A stretch of DNA of 64,000 nt from an uncultured Lachnospiraceae bacterium (GTDB taxonomy: Bacteria; Bacillota; Clostridia; Lachnospirales; Lachnospiraceae): NCBI GenBank assembly GCA_910578795.1, contig CAJTSD010000008.1:25865-89864 (forward strand). Direction: 5' to 3'. The translations under genes were made by a program, and so were the position numbers. Each line of letters begins with the position of its first letter. Within the stretch, counting starts at the first letter, position 1. The notes beneath the pieces were generated by a model, which was not told where the DNA came from, ran no database searches, and was given only the letters and a program-made list of their open reading frames with translations. Positions 52,404-60,022 of this stretch are shown one piece after another.

Positions 52404-52937
52404 CTATTCTATTTTTATGGAAAATCCCTCATAAATTCCAACGGGGATCTCATCCCCAAACATATATTCTTCAACGTTTTCTTTCTCAAATAAATAGACT
52501 GTCACGCGTTCTTTTTGGGGGTCAACAATCCAATACTCTCTCACACCTGCCGTCTGATATCGAAGAAGCTTTGTAAGATAATCCATCTGCCTACTGCTTG
52601 GCGATACAATCTCAATAATCCAGTCAGGCGCGCCGTGACAGCCTTTCTCGTCTAATTTTGATAAATCACAGATAACGGAAATGTCAGGTTCAAAGTAATT
52701 GATGTTATCATTATATAAAAACACCGCAAACGGGGCTGCTATAACCTCGCATTTTCCATCATTATTTTTGATATAATTATATATTACATTGTGTAAATAT
52801 CCTGAAATCCTCTGATGCGTCCAACTCGGCGTCGCCATATAATAAATCTTCCCGTCAACCAACTCCGCACGCTCCCCGTCCGGCAACGCAAAAATATCCT
52901 CAATTGTATAAACCTTTTCTTTTTTTAATGCGTCCAT
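52404..52937 (-). CDS. Uma2-family (DUF820) predicted endonuclease
   Basis: A 177-residue protein of the PD-(D/E)XK-like Uma2 family. It has ERAELVDGKIYYM with the conserved Glu, HQRISGYLHNVI, FEPDISVICD (Asp), PDWIIEIVSPSSR (the E-x-x-S core), DYLTKLLRYQTAGVREYWIVDP and a C-terminal beta part. The start at 52937 (MDALKKEK) has GGGGGA upstream; the longer in-frame start at 53006 would overlap the -35 box. Uma2 proteins are common in many bacteria and often occur in multiple copies; cellular role unknown. Confidence 0.9.
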   Translation of the reverse strand: MDALKKEKVYTIEDIFALPDGERAELVDGKIYYMATPSWTHQRISGYLHNVIYNYIKNNDGKCEVIAAPFAVFLYNDNINYFEPDISVICDLSKLDEKGCHGAPDWIIEIVSPSSRQMDYLTKLLRYQTAGVREYWIVDPQKERVTVYLFEKENVEEYMFGDEIPVGIYEGFSIKIE

Positions 52938-52979
52938 AACCAATCCCCCTTTTCTGCCAAACAAACTGCTCCTAAATTC

Positions 52980-53008
52980 ATTATAGACACACTTGCCCCA
53001 AAACACAA
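52980..53008 (-). promoter_or_regulatory. promoter of the Uma2 gene
   Basis: On the minus strand, TTGTGT (53003-53008), 17 bases, TATAAT (52980-52985), about 35 bases before the ribosome site. Confidence 0.65.
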
Positions 53009-53027
53009 CCGATACTTTTGCAAGTTC

Positions 53028-54836
53028 CTACTCCTCCAACCGCACGCTCTCCCCCTGCTTTAACTCCTTTGACGAAAAAATAACAATCTGCATATCCGCT
53101 CCAATCGCGGCACCCTCAATTGCGGCATAGCGGTCGTTTTGATCCACGACATTGACCTTCAGCCGCTCTACATAATACTCCTTCCCCAAAATCCCTGTCT
53201 TCTCATTCACCGTAAAGAGATAATATACCTTATTCTCTTCCAAAATCGCGTCAATCGGCACCGCGCTTGGATACATCTCGCCCTGAACCGTCCGCTTTGC
53301 CACGCCGTATGAACCAATCGGCGCCTTTGCGTCGCCAAGCCTGCATGTCACGTCATAACCGCCCGCCGTATTTTCCTCAATATAGTCCGCCGTCACCGTC
53401 ACTTTTTTATGATTTGCGGAATTTAAGGAAAGTTCGACGCTGTCGCCAAGCTGCACATACTTACTTTGCTCCTTCGTAATGCCAAACCGGAACAGATATT
53501 CCGACGTCGTATCCGCAAGCAGCATTGCCGCCGTGTCCGTTGTGCGCTGCCCTGTCGCAACGAGAATCTCCAAAACATATCCGTCCGCCTTTGCCGTCAC
53601 ACAGCCCTGACTGCTTTTCACGTCATTCAAATCCGCAATCTCTCCTTGCAGCGCTGCAATATCCATGTTGTAAATGCCAATCGTTGCATCCGCACTTGCC
53701 GTCACCTCCGCACTTGCCAAAGCGCGCCGTTTCTCGCGCAGTGTACTCTCCCGCGCCAGCTTCGCGTCCTCCAGCGCGTGTTTTGCCGCCTGCACCGCGT
53801 CCTCCAAATTTGACTTCGTCTGCTGCCATGCATCGTATTCGCTCTCCTCTGCGGAATAATCGGGCTGCGAAACGGGATTGCGCTCCAGCTCGGTCAACTC
53901 TGCCTTACACGCCTCCAACTCGCTCTCCTTCTCGGCAAGCTGCGCCTGTTTGTCCGATATATCCTCACCTGTTTCTGCCCGCTTTTTATCCGCATTCCCT
54001 GTTTCCGCACCTTCCATACCCGTTTCCTCTGTCTTCGCATGTTCCAAATCCTCCTGCACTTGCGCATCTTCTCCCGACGTACCCACATTCTCCTCGTTTA
54101 CCGCCCGTACGCCTTCTCCCGACGCACTCACATTCCCCTCGTTTGCCGCCTGCGCATCCTCCCCCGACGCGTCCGCAATCTCATCCTTCAACCGCTGAAT
54201 CTCCTTCTCAAGCTCCGCAATCATATCCTCCAACGCGTAACATCTCTTCTTCCAGTCATTATACTTCTCCCACGCCTTCTTCCTCGAAGAACCTGACGTG
54301 TGAGGCGCACTGGTGTCCATATGCTTGCGCAAATCGTTTTCCGCGTCCAAAAGCGCACTTTGTGCACGGTCTACGGCAAGCTGCGTTTCCTTGTCCGCAT
54401 TCTCGTAATCCTCCTTCGCCCACAAACGCGCAACTTCCTTTTTCTGCGCCTCCAAGACCTCGTTAAACTGCGCCGTGCCAAGCTGCAGCTCCAGTCGTTC
54501 TATCTGCGCCTCCTTATCGGCAATCAGCTCCTCCAAATCTCGCAAATCCACTGTAAAAAGCGCATCGCCCTGTTTCACTGCGTCGCCCTGTTTCACCGCA
54601 ATGCGTTCCACGCGCAGTCCCGCAAGCACGTTGACCGCCACCTCGCCGCCCGCAAGGACAATCCCGTCCGCCTCCACAATATGTTCAATATATTTACGGG
54701 ACAGAACATCAGTTTTTACACGCGTCAACCCTGAAACATAAATACTTTTTGAAATAATCGTAAGCAGCCACATCACCGCCAAAAAAATCAAAAAAAGACG
54801 AATCCATTTCCTGTTCTTTTCCATATCCAATCCCAT
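53028..54836 (-). CDS. HlyD/RND-type membrane-fusion (adaptor) protein
   Basis: A 602-residue adaptor: N-terminal helix (IRLFLIFLAVMWLLTII), a lipoyl-like strand pair (YIEHIVEADGIVLAGGEVAVN; VKQGDALFTVDL), then a very long coiled-coil hairpin (~110-410) and a returning lipoyl/beta-barrel part (ITKEQSKYVQLGDSVELSL; EENKVYYLFTV; QGESVRLEE). Such proteins link an inner-membrane transporter to the outside. The hairpin contains an acidic insert with a 15-residue repeat. ATG 54836 has AAGAGG 6 bases upstream and lies 10 bases after the permease stop; a longer in-frame start inside the permease gene is a frame overlap. It is the last gene of the solute-binding/permease operon. No MacB or RND partner is adjacent. 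Confidence 0.85.
   Translation of the reverse strand: MGLDMEKNRKWIRLFLIFLAVMWLLTIISKSIYVSGLTRVKTDVLSRKYIEHIVEADGIVLAGGEVAVNVLAGLRVERIAVKQGDAVKQGDALFTVDLRDLEELIADKEAQIERLELQLGTAQFNEVLEAQKKEVARLWAKEDYENADKETQLAVDRAQSALLDAENDLRKHMDTSAPHTSGSSRKKAWEKYNDWKKRCYALEDMIAELEKEIQRLKDEIADASGEDAQAANEGNVSASGEGVRAVNEENVGTSGEDAQVQEDLEHAKTEETGMEGAETGNADKKRAETGEDISDKQAQLAEKESELEACKAELTELERNPVSQPDYSAEESEYDAWQQTKSNLEDAVQAAKHALEDAKLARESTLREKRRALASAEVTASADATIGIYNMDIAALQGEIADLNDVKSSQGCVTAKADGYVLEILVATGQRTTDTAAMLLADTTSEYLFRFGITKEQSKYVQLGDSVELSLNSANHKKVTVTADYIEENTAGGYDVTCRLGDAKAPIGSYGVAKRTVQGEMYPSAVPIDAILEENKVYYLFTVNEKTGILGKEYYVERLKVNVVDQNDRYAAIEGAAIGADMQIVIFSSKELKQGESVRLEE
54060..54167 (-). repeat. 45-bp tandem repeat inside the adaptor gene
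   Basis: Two full 45-base units and one partial unit, encoding SGEDAQAANEGNVSA, SGEGVRAVNEENVGT and SGEDAQ. The units stay in frame and lie between the two arms of the coiled coil. Confidence 0.85.
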
Positions 54837-54846
54837 ACCAAACCTC

Positions 54847-55716
54847 TTACTGCTTGAGCCCCGAGTAAATAATCCCCTGCTCCAAATAATCCTGCCCCAT
54901 GACAAACACAAACACCGCAGGAATGAGCATGACAAAAGACGCCGCAAACGAAAATCCCGCCTGCGTCCACTCAATCTCCGGCAGATACAGTGACAGCGGC
55001 CAAAGCGCCTTATCCTTCAAAAAAGCAAGCGACTGCTCAATCATGTTCCAATACTCCAAAAAACCAAGCACTACCGCCGACAAAATTCCGCCCTTTCCAA
55101 GCCCCAGTCCAATCCTCGTAAAAATGTAAAACTCCCCTGCCCCGTCAATGCGCGCCGCCTCAATCAGCGCCTTTGGTATCGCCCGAAATCCACCGTACGT
55201 CACAAAAACGGGAAACGTGCTAAACACCGCGGGCAAAATCACCGCCCAATGCGTATCCAGCAGCGACAGCTTATTCAAAACAATATAACTTGACAGCATC
55301 GTTACCTGAAACGGCAAAAGCATTAACACCACATAAACCAAAAACAGTACATTTTTGCCCCGCACATCATACACGGCAAATGCCCATGCCGCAGGCACTC
55401 CTACGGCAAGCTGCCCTGCAAGAATGAACAGCGTGATTTTGATACTGTTCCAAAACAGGATAAAAAACTGCGGCGTTTCGATTAAGAGCCGTTTGTAATG
55501 CTCCAGAGTCGGATACTGCGGAATCAGTTTCCATGTGACAAAACCCTGCCCTTCCAAAAACACGGGCGCAAGACACTCCTGCAAATCCGCGCTGCCCATC
55601 ACAGAGCCCGTCACGACCAAAAAGACCGGCATGCAAATCACAACCCCCATTGCAATAAACATCAGCTTAACGGTCATCATCACTGCCATATTCACAATCC
55701 GCCTAATCAGCCGCAT
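54847..55716 (-). CDS. sugar-type ABC transporter permease (MalG-like)
   Basis: A ~289-residue inner-membrane permease with six hydrophobic segments. The EAA loop EAARIDGAGEFYIFTRIGLGLGKGG contacts the ATPase and matches the MalG type. The second half has FLEYWNMIEQSLAFLKD and SFAASFVMLIPAVFVFVMGQ, usual for carbohydrate permeases. The start is ATG 55716 with GGGAGG 4 bases upstream; ATG 55731 is possible. It lies 39 bases after the MalF-like gene and 10 bases before the adaptor ATG. No ATPase gene is nearby, so a shared MsmK/UgpC-like ATPase elsewhere is likely. Confidence 0.92.
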   Translation of the reverse strand: MRLIRRIVNMAVMMTVKLMFIAMGVVICMPVFLVVTGSVMGSADLQECLAPVFLEGQGFVTWKLIPQYPTLEHYKRLLIETPQFFILFWNSIKITLFILAGQLAVGVPAAWAFAVYDVRGKNVLFLVYVVLMLLPFQVTMLSSYIVLNKLSLLDTHWAVILPAVFSTFPVFVTYGGFRAIPKALIEAARIDGAGEFYIFTRIGLGLGKGGILSAVVLGFLEYWNMIEQSLAFLKDKALWPLSLYLPEIEWTQAGFSFAASFVMLIPAVFVFVMGQDYLEQGIIYSGLKQ

Positions 55717-55755
55717 ACTTCCTCCCATCATTTTGCCTTACGGAAGTGAAACATT

Positions 55756-56514
55756 TCACACTTTCCACAGCCTGTTTAACACCAAAATAAACACAAACAG
55801 AAACGCCCCCACCAGCACCGTCGCGGCAGACAGCTTATCCAGCTCCAAATTGACATACCAGTTGTTAAAAATGTGCTGCAAAAGATAAATTTCCTCCTTC
55901 GGGTACGAGCCTGCCACAAGGTATGCCTCCCTGTAAATCTTAAACGAATTTAAGAATGACAGCACCACAATTGTATAAAAGCTCCCCTTTAGGCAGGGCA
56001 GCTTCACATAAATCAGACACCGAAACCACCCTGCACCGTCCACTCTCGCCGCCTCGACAAGCTCATTTGGAATTGCCGCAATTCCCGCAAGCCAAAGTAC
56101 CAGCGTATAGCCTAAATTTTTCCATATATAGCCCGCAACAAGGCTATCAAAATCCTGCCTGTAGAAAAACATGCGCCACACAATCACCACCGTTGCCGTC
56201 GGCATTGCCATCGGAAACAGGTACAGGCTTTTTATGACACGCGTGTCATTTATTTTGCTCAGTACCAGTGCGATGACAAGCCCCGCAAGGACAAGCAGCG
56301 GAATTGCCGTCGCCGTAAAACGGAGCGTATTTTTTACCGCAAGCGCAAATGCCTGATTATCAAAAACACGCCTGTAATTGTCAAGCCCCGTAAACTCCTG
56401 TGACATGACCGTCATAAACGAACGCTTCACTACGTCCGCAAACGGCAGCAGGACAAACACCCCCACACCGACCACACTCGGCGTAATAAAAACAAAAAAC
56501 CATTTTTTGTACAT
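55756..56514 (-). CDS. sugar-type ABC transporter permease (MalF-like)
   Basis: A 252-residue permease partner of the next gene. The sequence opens with KKWFFVFITPSVVGVGVFVLLPF, a typical first helix, has the FTGLDNYRRVFDNQAF loop of MalF-like permeases, and the EAA loop EAARVDGAGWFRCLIYVKLPCLKG. ATG 56514 has a weak GGTGA site; ATG 56526 lacks one. It follows the solute-binding gene after two hairpins that may lower its expression relative to the binding protein. Confidence 0.9.
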   Translation of the reverse strand: MYKKWFFVFITPSVVGVGVFVLLPFADVVKRSFMTVMSQEFTGLDNYRRVFDNQAFALAVKNTLRFTATAIPLLVLAGLVIALVLSKINDTRVIKSLYLFPMAMPTATVVIVWRMFFYRQDFDSLVAGYIWKNLGYTLVLWLAGIAAIPNELVEAARVDGAGWFRCLIYVKLPCLKGSFYTIVVLSFLNSFKIYREAYLVAGSYPKEEIYLLQHIFNNWYVNLELDKLSAATVLVGAFLFVFILVLNRLWKV

Positions 56515-56556
56515 TGTAATCACCATTTACATACAACAACGTAAATCATTCTGGAA

Positions 56557-56607
56557 GAATGCACTATTTAGTGCATTCTCTCTAATCGCCGCTGCCGGGC
56601 GGCGATT
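56557..56607 (-). other. two intercistronic hairpins between binding-protein and permease genes
   Basis: AATCGCCGC/GCGGCGATT (56584-56607), starting one base after the stop codon, and GAATGCACTA/TAGTGCATTC (56557-56578). Neither is followed by a T-tract, so they probably protect the upstream mRNA or partly stop transcription. Confidence 0.6.
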
Positions 56608-56608
56608 T

Positions 56609-59005
56609 CTATTCCGACATATAGATTGCCGTTTTGCTGCGAACCTGTGAAACTGCATCGTCAAGGCTAAGCTTTCCCTTTAAGTATTCTATACACACGC
56701 TCTGTACCGCATCCTCAAGCGTGACATCTACAATATGCGGCGTCTTCGCCTGTGCCGCCCAGTCGCGGATTTGCTGCTTTTGCTCCTCGTCAAACCACAT
56801 TGCATTCCAAAACCAACTGTTGCCTTCCTGGTCAGAACCGCCGTACATCATATAATAGCCTTCCTCCAGCGTATCGTCATACTTTGCAAGCAGCGTCTCA
56901 AACGCCGCCTTGTTGACAGGCAGTCCGCGAAACGTATTCGTCTGAATTTCCTCCGAAAGCATTAACTTCACAAACGATTTTGCCGCCTCGACATTTTTAC
57001 TCTGCGCATTAATTCCCGTCAGCGTTTCCGGCATATAAACGCCCTCACTCTGCCCGTCAAACAGACCAACGGACAACTGCTCAAAGCCCTCGTTCTTTGG
57101 TATGGAAAGCGCCTCCGCAAGGGAATCCATCGAATACACATTCCCGCTTGTCATTTTGATACCGTTTTGAACAAACGAACTGCTGTCAATCATCTTAAAG
57201 TAAAATGCCCAATCAATCTCACCGTGTACACCGTCATCATTTCCGCTTCTGAAAATGCTCATCTCACTGTAATCACTGACCTGCTTTTGTGTTAAACCGT
57301 TCATCTGCGCGTCGCAAATCTTCTTTGTCTGCTCCAAAAATGCCCGAATATTGTCTTCATTGATACTGCCGTCCTCATTTTTCCAAGCAGGCGCACAAAC
57401 CGGAATAAACCGCATGGCAATGCCCTGTTCATTGCAATCCGCCATAATCATTCCCTCCGGATTTTCGCTGCGCAGCATCTCAACGGTCTGCGCATAACCC
57501 TCATACGTCTTCGACTGCGTCACATACCGGCTGTCCCCCATCACAAGCGGAAGCTGGAACTCTACCGGTGTCACGTAAATATTGCCGTCCGTTGCAAACG
57601 GCTCAATCAGATTTTCATACAGTCCGCCGCCGTCCTTCACCTCCGTAATAATATCGCTCATATCCAGCAAAATGCCCTTTTCCACATACGTATCAATCGG
57701 CATCTCGTCAAGGATAAGCACATCAGGACCCTCGCCGTTTAGCAGCCTTGTACTCAGATTTTTCAGCGCGTCCTCTCTTGTCACACCCTCTGCGTCAAGC
57801 GCCGCCTCATACTCCACAAACACGCCCGGATTGGCTGTCTGATATGCTGCAATCGCCTGTCTGACCGTATCGTTGTCATTCAGACTGTAAACGGCAAGCT
57901 TGTCGTTTGGAACGGTCGGCACCGCCGCATCATAATAAAACTTAATCACCGCCCCGTCGCTAAACTGCGCCAAAAACTCCTCGTTCTCAAGCGCAATCGC
58001 ATTCACAATGTCACGCGAAGGATTTCCGAACGATGAAAGACTTGGGTCTATCACCAGCTCCACTGCGGAGCCGCCAATCACATGACGGTGCAGTCCCTTG
58101 CTGCCCGCAATATAAACCGTATTCTCCTCACCGAAAAAAGCGTACATATTGTAACAGTTTCCGTAATCTGCCGGCTCGTTGTATGTTTCCTTCACGAAAT
58201 CAATCAGCACATCATCCTCAATAAAGCGTCCGCTCTCCATATCATAAATCAACACGCCGTCGTAGGTCACAACCATCAAAAGCTTGCCCTGCGTATCCAT
58301 CGTAAGCGGATTGCTCTCAATCGTACAAAGTCTGTTCAGCGTCCCCGTTTCCACATCAACCTCAAACACGCCCTTGCCATAGGTAATCATAAACAGCCGC
58401 CCGTCCTGCGTATAGTGCAATTGTTTTGCATACATATCGTCCGAAGAAAACTGTACGGGCAATTCCTTCTGTGTGCCGTCGGGACTGACAATCATCAAAT
58501 GCGGATCTAATCCAGTGCTTTCCGTATCCGCCTCCATATCGGCTGCCATGCCATCTTTTACAGTATCCTCGCGTTTAGAAAGCGGAGAATACTGAATGGC
58601 AAACGTCCCGTCGTTTGCGAACGCGGCCTGCATGATATAATTGTCTTCCTGTAGTTTTGCATACCACTCCAATTCGGTACTGCTCCATGTATCACCGTTA
58701 TCCTCCGACGAATAAAACATGGGGCCATACGCAAACATGTTGATGCTTTTGCCATCCCGCACCATGCAGGAATGCCCCTCCATGCTAAGATCCGCCTGCT
58801 TTTCCACATAGCGCCCCATGCTCATTGCGTCGCCGCCTTCATTTTCCACAGACGCACCCGTCTGCTGCTCCTGTACTGTTTCTGCCGGTGCGCCTGTCTG
58901 CATATCAGGGTCTATGGCGCTCCCCATCTGACACCCCGCAAATCCTACACACAGGGCAAGCGTTGTTGTCAATGCTGTTATTTTTTTCACAATCCGATGT
59001 TTCAT
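56609..59005 (-). CDS. lipoprotein fusing a beta-propeller-like domain to an ABC solute-binding domain
   Basis: A 798-residue membrane-anchored lipoprotein with lipobox FAGC (Cys25). Residues ~70-385 are a repeated beta structure with phrases such as YSSEDNGDTWSS (a BNR/Asp-box), LMIVSPDGTQKEL, QDGRLFMITYGKG and DGVLIYDMESG, i.e. a sortilin/BNR-type propeller. Residues ~395-798 are a carbohydrate-type solute-binding domain (NDNDTVRQAIAAYQTANPGV, GEGPDVLILDEMPI, GILLDMSDI, FVKLMLSEEIQTN, LPVNKAAFE). Normal binding proteins lack the propeller. It is first in an operon with two permeases and the adaptor, divergent from a two-component system. Ligand unknown. Confidence 0.88.
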   Translation of the reverse strand: MKHRIVKKITALTTTLALCVGFAGCQMGSAIDPDMQTGAPAETVQEQQTGASVENEGGDAMSMGRYVEKQADLSMEGHSCMVRDGKSINMFAYGPMFYSSEDNGDTWSSTELEWYAKLQEDNYIMQAAFANDGTFAIQYSPLSKREDTVKDGMAADMEADTESTGLDPHLMIVSPDGTQKELPVQFSSDDMYAKQLHYTQDGRLFMITYGKGVFEVDVETGTLNRLCTIESNPLTMDTQGKLLMVVTYDGVLIYDMESGRFIEDDVLIDFVKETYNEPADYGNCYNMYAFFGEENTVYIAGSKGLHRHVIGGSAVELVIDPSLSSFGNPSRDIVNAIALENEEFLAQFSDGAVIKFYYDAAVPTVPNDKLAVYSLNDNDTVRQAIAAYQTANPGVFVEYEAALDAEGVTREDALKNLSTRLLNGEGPDVLILDEMPIDTYVEKGILLDMSDIITEVKDGGGLYENLIEPFATDGNIYVTPVEFQLPLVMGDSRYVTQSKTYEGYAQTVEMLRSENPEGMIMADCNEQGIAMRFIPVCAPAWKNEDGSINEDNIRAFLEQTKKICDAQMNGLTQKQVSDYSEMSIFRSGNDDGVHGEIDWAFYFKMIDSSSFVQNGIKMTSGNVYSMDSLAEALSIPKNEGFEQLSVGLFDGQSEGVYMPETLTGINAQSKNVEAAKSFVKLMLSEEIQTNTFRGLPVNKAAFETLLAKYDDTLEEGYYMMYGGSDQEGNSWFWNAMWFDEEQKQQIRDWAAQAKTPHIVDVTLEDAVQSVCIEYLKGKLSLDDAVSQVRSKTAIYMSE

Positions 59006-59086
59006 ATTGATACTCCTTTCAATGTCTGCAAGTCAAATACCTCGCGGCGCCTGGTCCATTGCCCGCGGGAATATGTGCATAATAGC

Positions 59087-59119
59087 ATCATAGCAAGGAT
59101 TTCTCTAAAAAATCTCTAA
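59087..59119 (-). promoter_or_regulatory. response-regulator box and promoter of the binding-protein operon
   Basis: On the minus strand, TTAGAGA at 59113-59119 and again at 59102-59108 (11-base period), then 9 bases to TATGAT (59087-59092). The box sits where a -35 would be, as in class II activation by OmpR-type regulators. Confidence 0.65.
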
Positions 59120-59203
59120 GCATGGGACTGTATACAAAAAATTTGAAGAATTTTTCTCTCCCGTACAAGCCTCAGTTGCAGGTTTTGCACTCATTTTTCT
59201 AGT

Positions 59204-59237
59204 TTAGAGATACTTTAGAGAAACTTTGTGCTATACT
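59204..59237 (+). promoter_or_regulatory. response-regulator box and promoter of the two-component system
   Basis: TTAGAGA at 59204-59210 and 59215-59221 (11-base period), then 10 bases to TATACT (59232-59237). It is the mirror image of the box serving the divergent operon, indicating autoregulation. Confidence 0.65.
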
Positions 59238-59310
59238 GTTTTTAAAATTACAAAATTCACATTATAATAGAAATAAAACAACTTGGAAACAAAGGAGGCA
59301 CAACACAGCC

Positions 59311-59994
59311 ATGCGTATTTTACTTGCAGAGGACGACAAAAATTTAAATCATTCCATCGCACAGCAGCTTACGGCAAAGGGATTTGCGGTTGACTGCTGC
59401 TTCGACGGAGAGGAAGCGCTCTACTTTTGTGAACAAAATATTCACGACGTCATTTTGCTCGACCGTATGCTCCCCTTAATGGACGGAACTGCCGTATTAA
59501 AAAAACTGCGGGAAAACGGAATTGGCACGCCTGTCATCTTAATCACCGCACTCGGCACGCTAAACGACAAAGTAACAGGCTTAAATCTCGGCGCGGACGA
59601 TTATCTCGTAAAGCCGTTTGCATTTGAAGAGCTGCTTGCAAGAATCCAGTGCGTCACACGCCGCTCTCCCATTCTAAACATGAGCAGCGAGCTGCACCTT
59701 GCGGACATCCGTTACAATGCGTCAGACAACACGCTCACCGGAAAAAGCGGCGCCTGCACGCTCTCCAATCGCGAAGGTGCGCTGCTTGAAGTGTTTCTCA
59801 AAAATCCCACGCAGACATTTCCCCGAAACACACTGCTTTTAAAAATATGGGGACCGGACAGCGACGTCGAGGAAGGCAATCTCGACAATTATATCTATTT
59901 CCTAAGACGCAGACTTAAAACCGTCGGCAGCCGTCTTGAAATCAAGACTATACGCGGTGTCGGCTATTGTCTGAATTGTTACGAAACAACGTAA
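59311..59994 (+). CDS. OmpR-family response regulator
   Basis: A 227-residue regulator. The receiver domain has the acidic pair EDD (7-9), phospho-acceptor Asp51 in VILLDRMLPLMDG, Thr in LITAL and Lys in YLVKPFAFEE. The C-terminal winged helix (~130-225) shows LSNREGALLEVFLKNPTQTF and YIYFLRRRLKTVGSRLEIKTIRGVGYCL, the OmpR/PhoB recognition region. GGAGG lies 12 bases before the ATG, longer than usual. The kinase gene follows within 30 bases. The paired 11-base-period repeats in the upstream region suit this family. Confidence 0.96.
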   Translation: MRILLAEDDKNLNHSIAQQLTAKGFAVDCCFDGEEALYFCEQNIHDVILLDRMLPLMDGTAVLKKLRENGIGTPVILITALGTLNDKVTGLNLGADDYLVKPFAFEELLARIQCVTRRSPILNMSSELHLADIRYNASDNTLTGKSGACTLSNREGALLEVFLKNPTQTFPRNTLLLKIWGPDSDVEEGNLDNYIYFLRRRLKTVGSRLEIKTIRGVGYCLNCYETT

Positions 59995-60022
59995 CCGTTC
60001 AGTCACTGTTATGGAGGTACTT

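Larger units (their letters stand above)
59006..59310. other. divergent control region between the transporter operon and the two-component system
   Basis: 305 bases with no gene. It holds two mirrored pairs of TTAGAGA direct repeats and a -10 box behind each. The 59125-59200 stretch between them looks plain. Confidence 0.7.

Noticed and set aside
53807..54466. Pro-rich plus-strand frames opposite the adaptor gene
   Set aside because: They are antisense shadows of the Glu/Lys/Ala coiled coil with no ribosome site.
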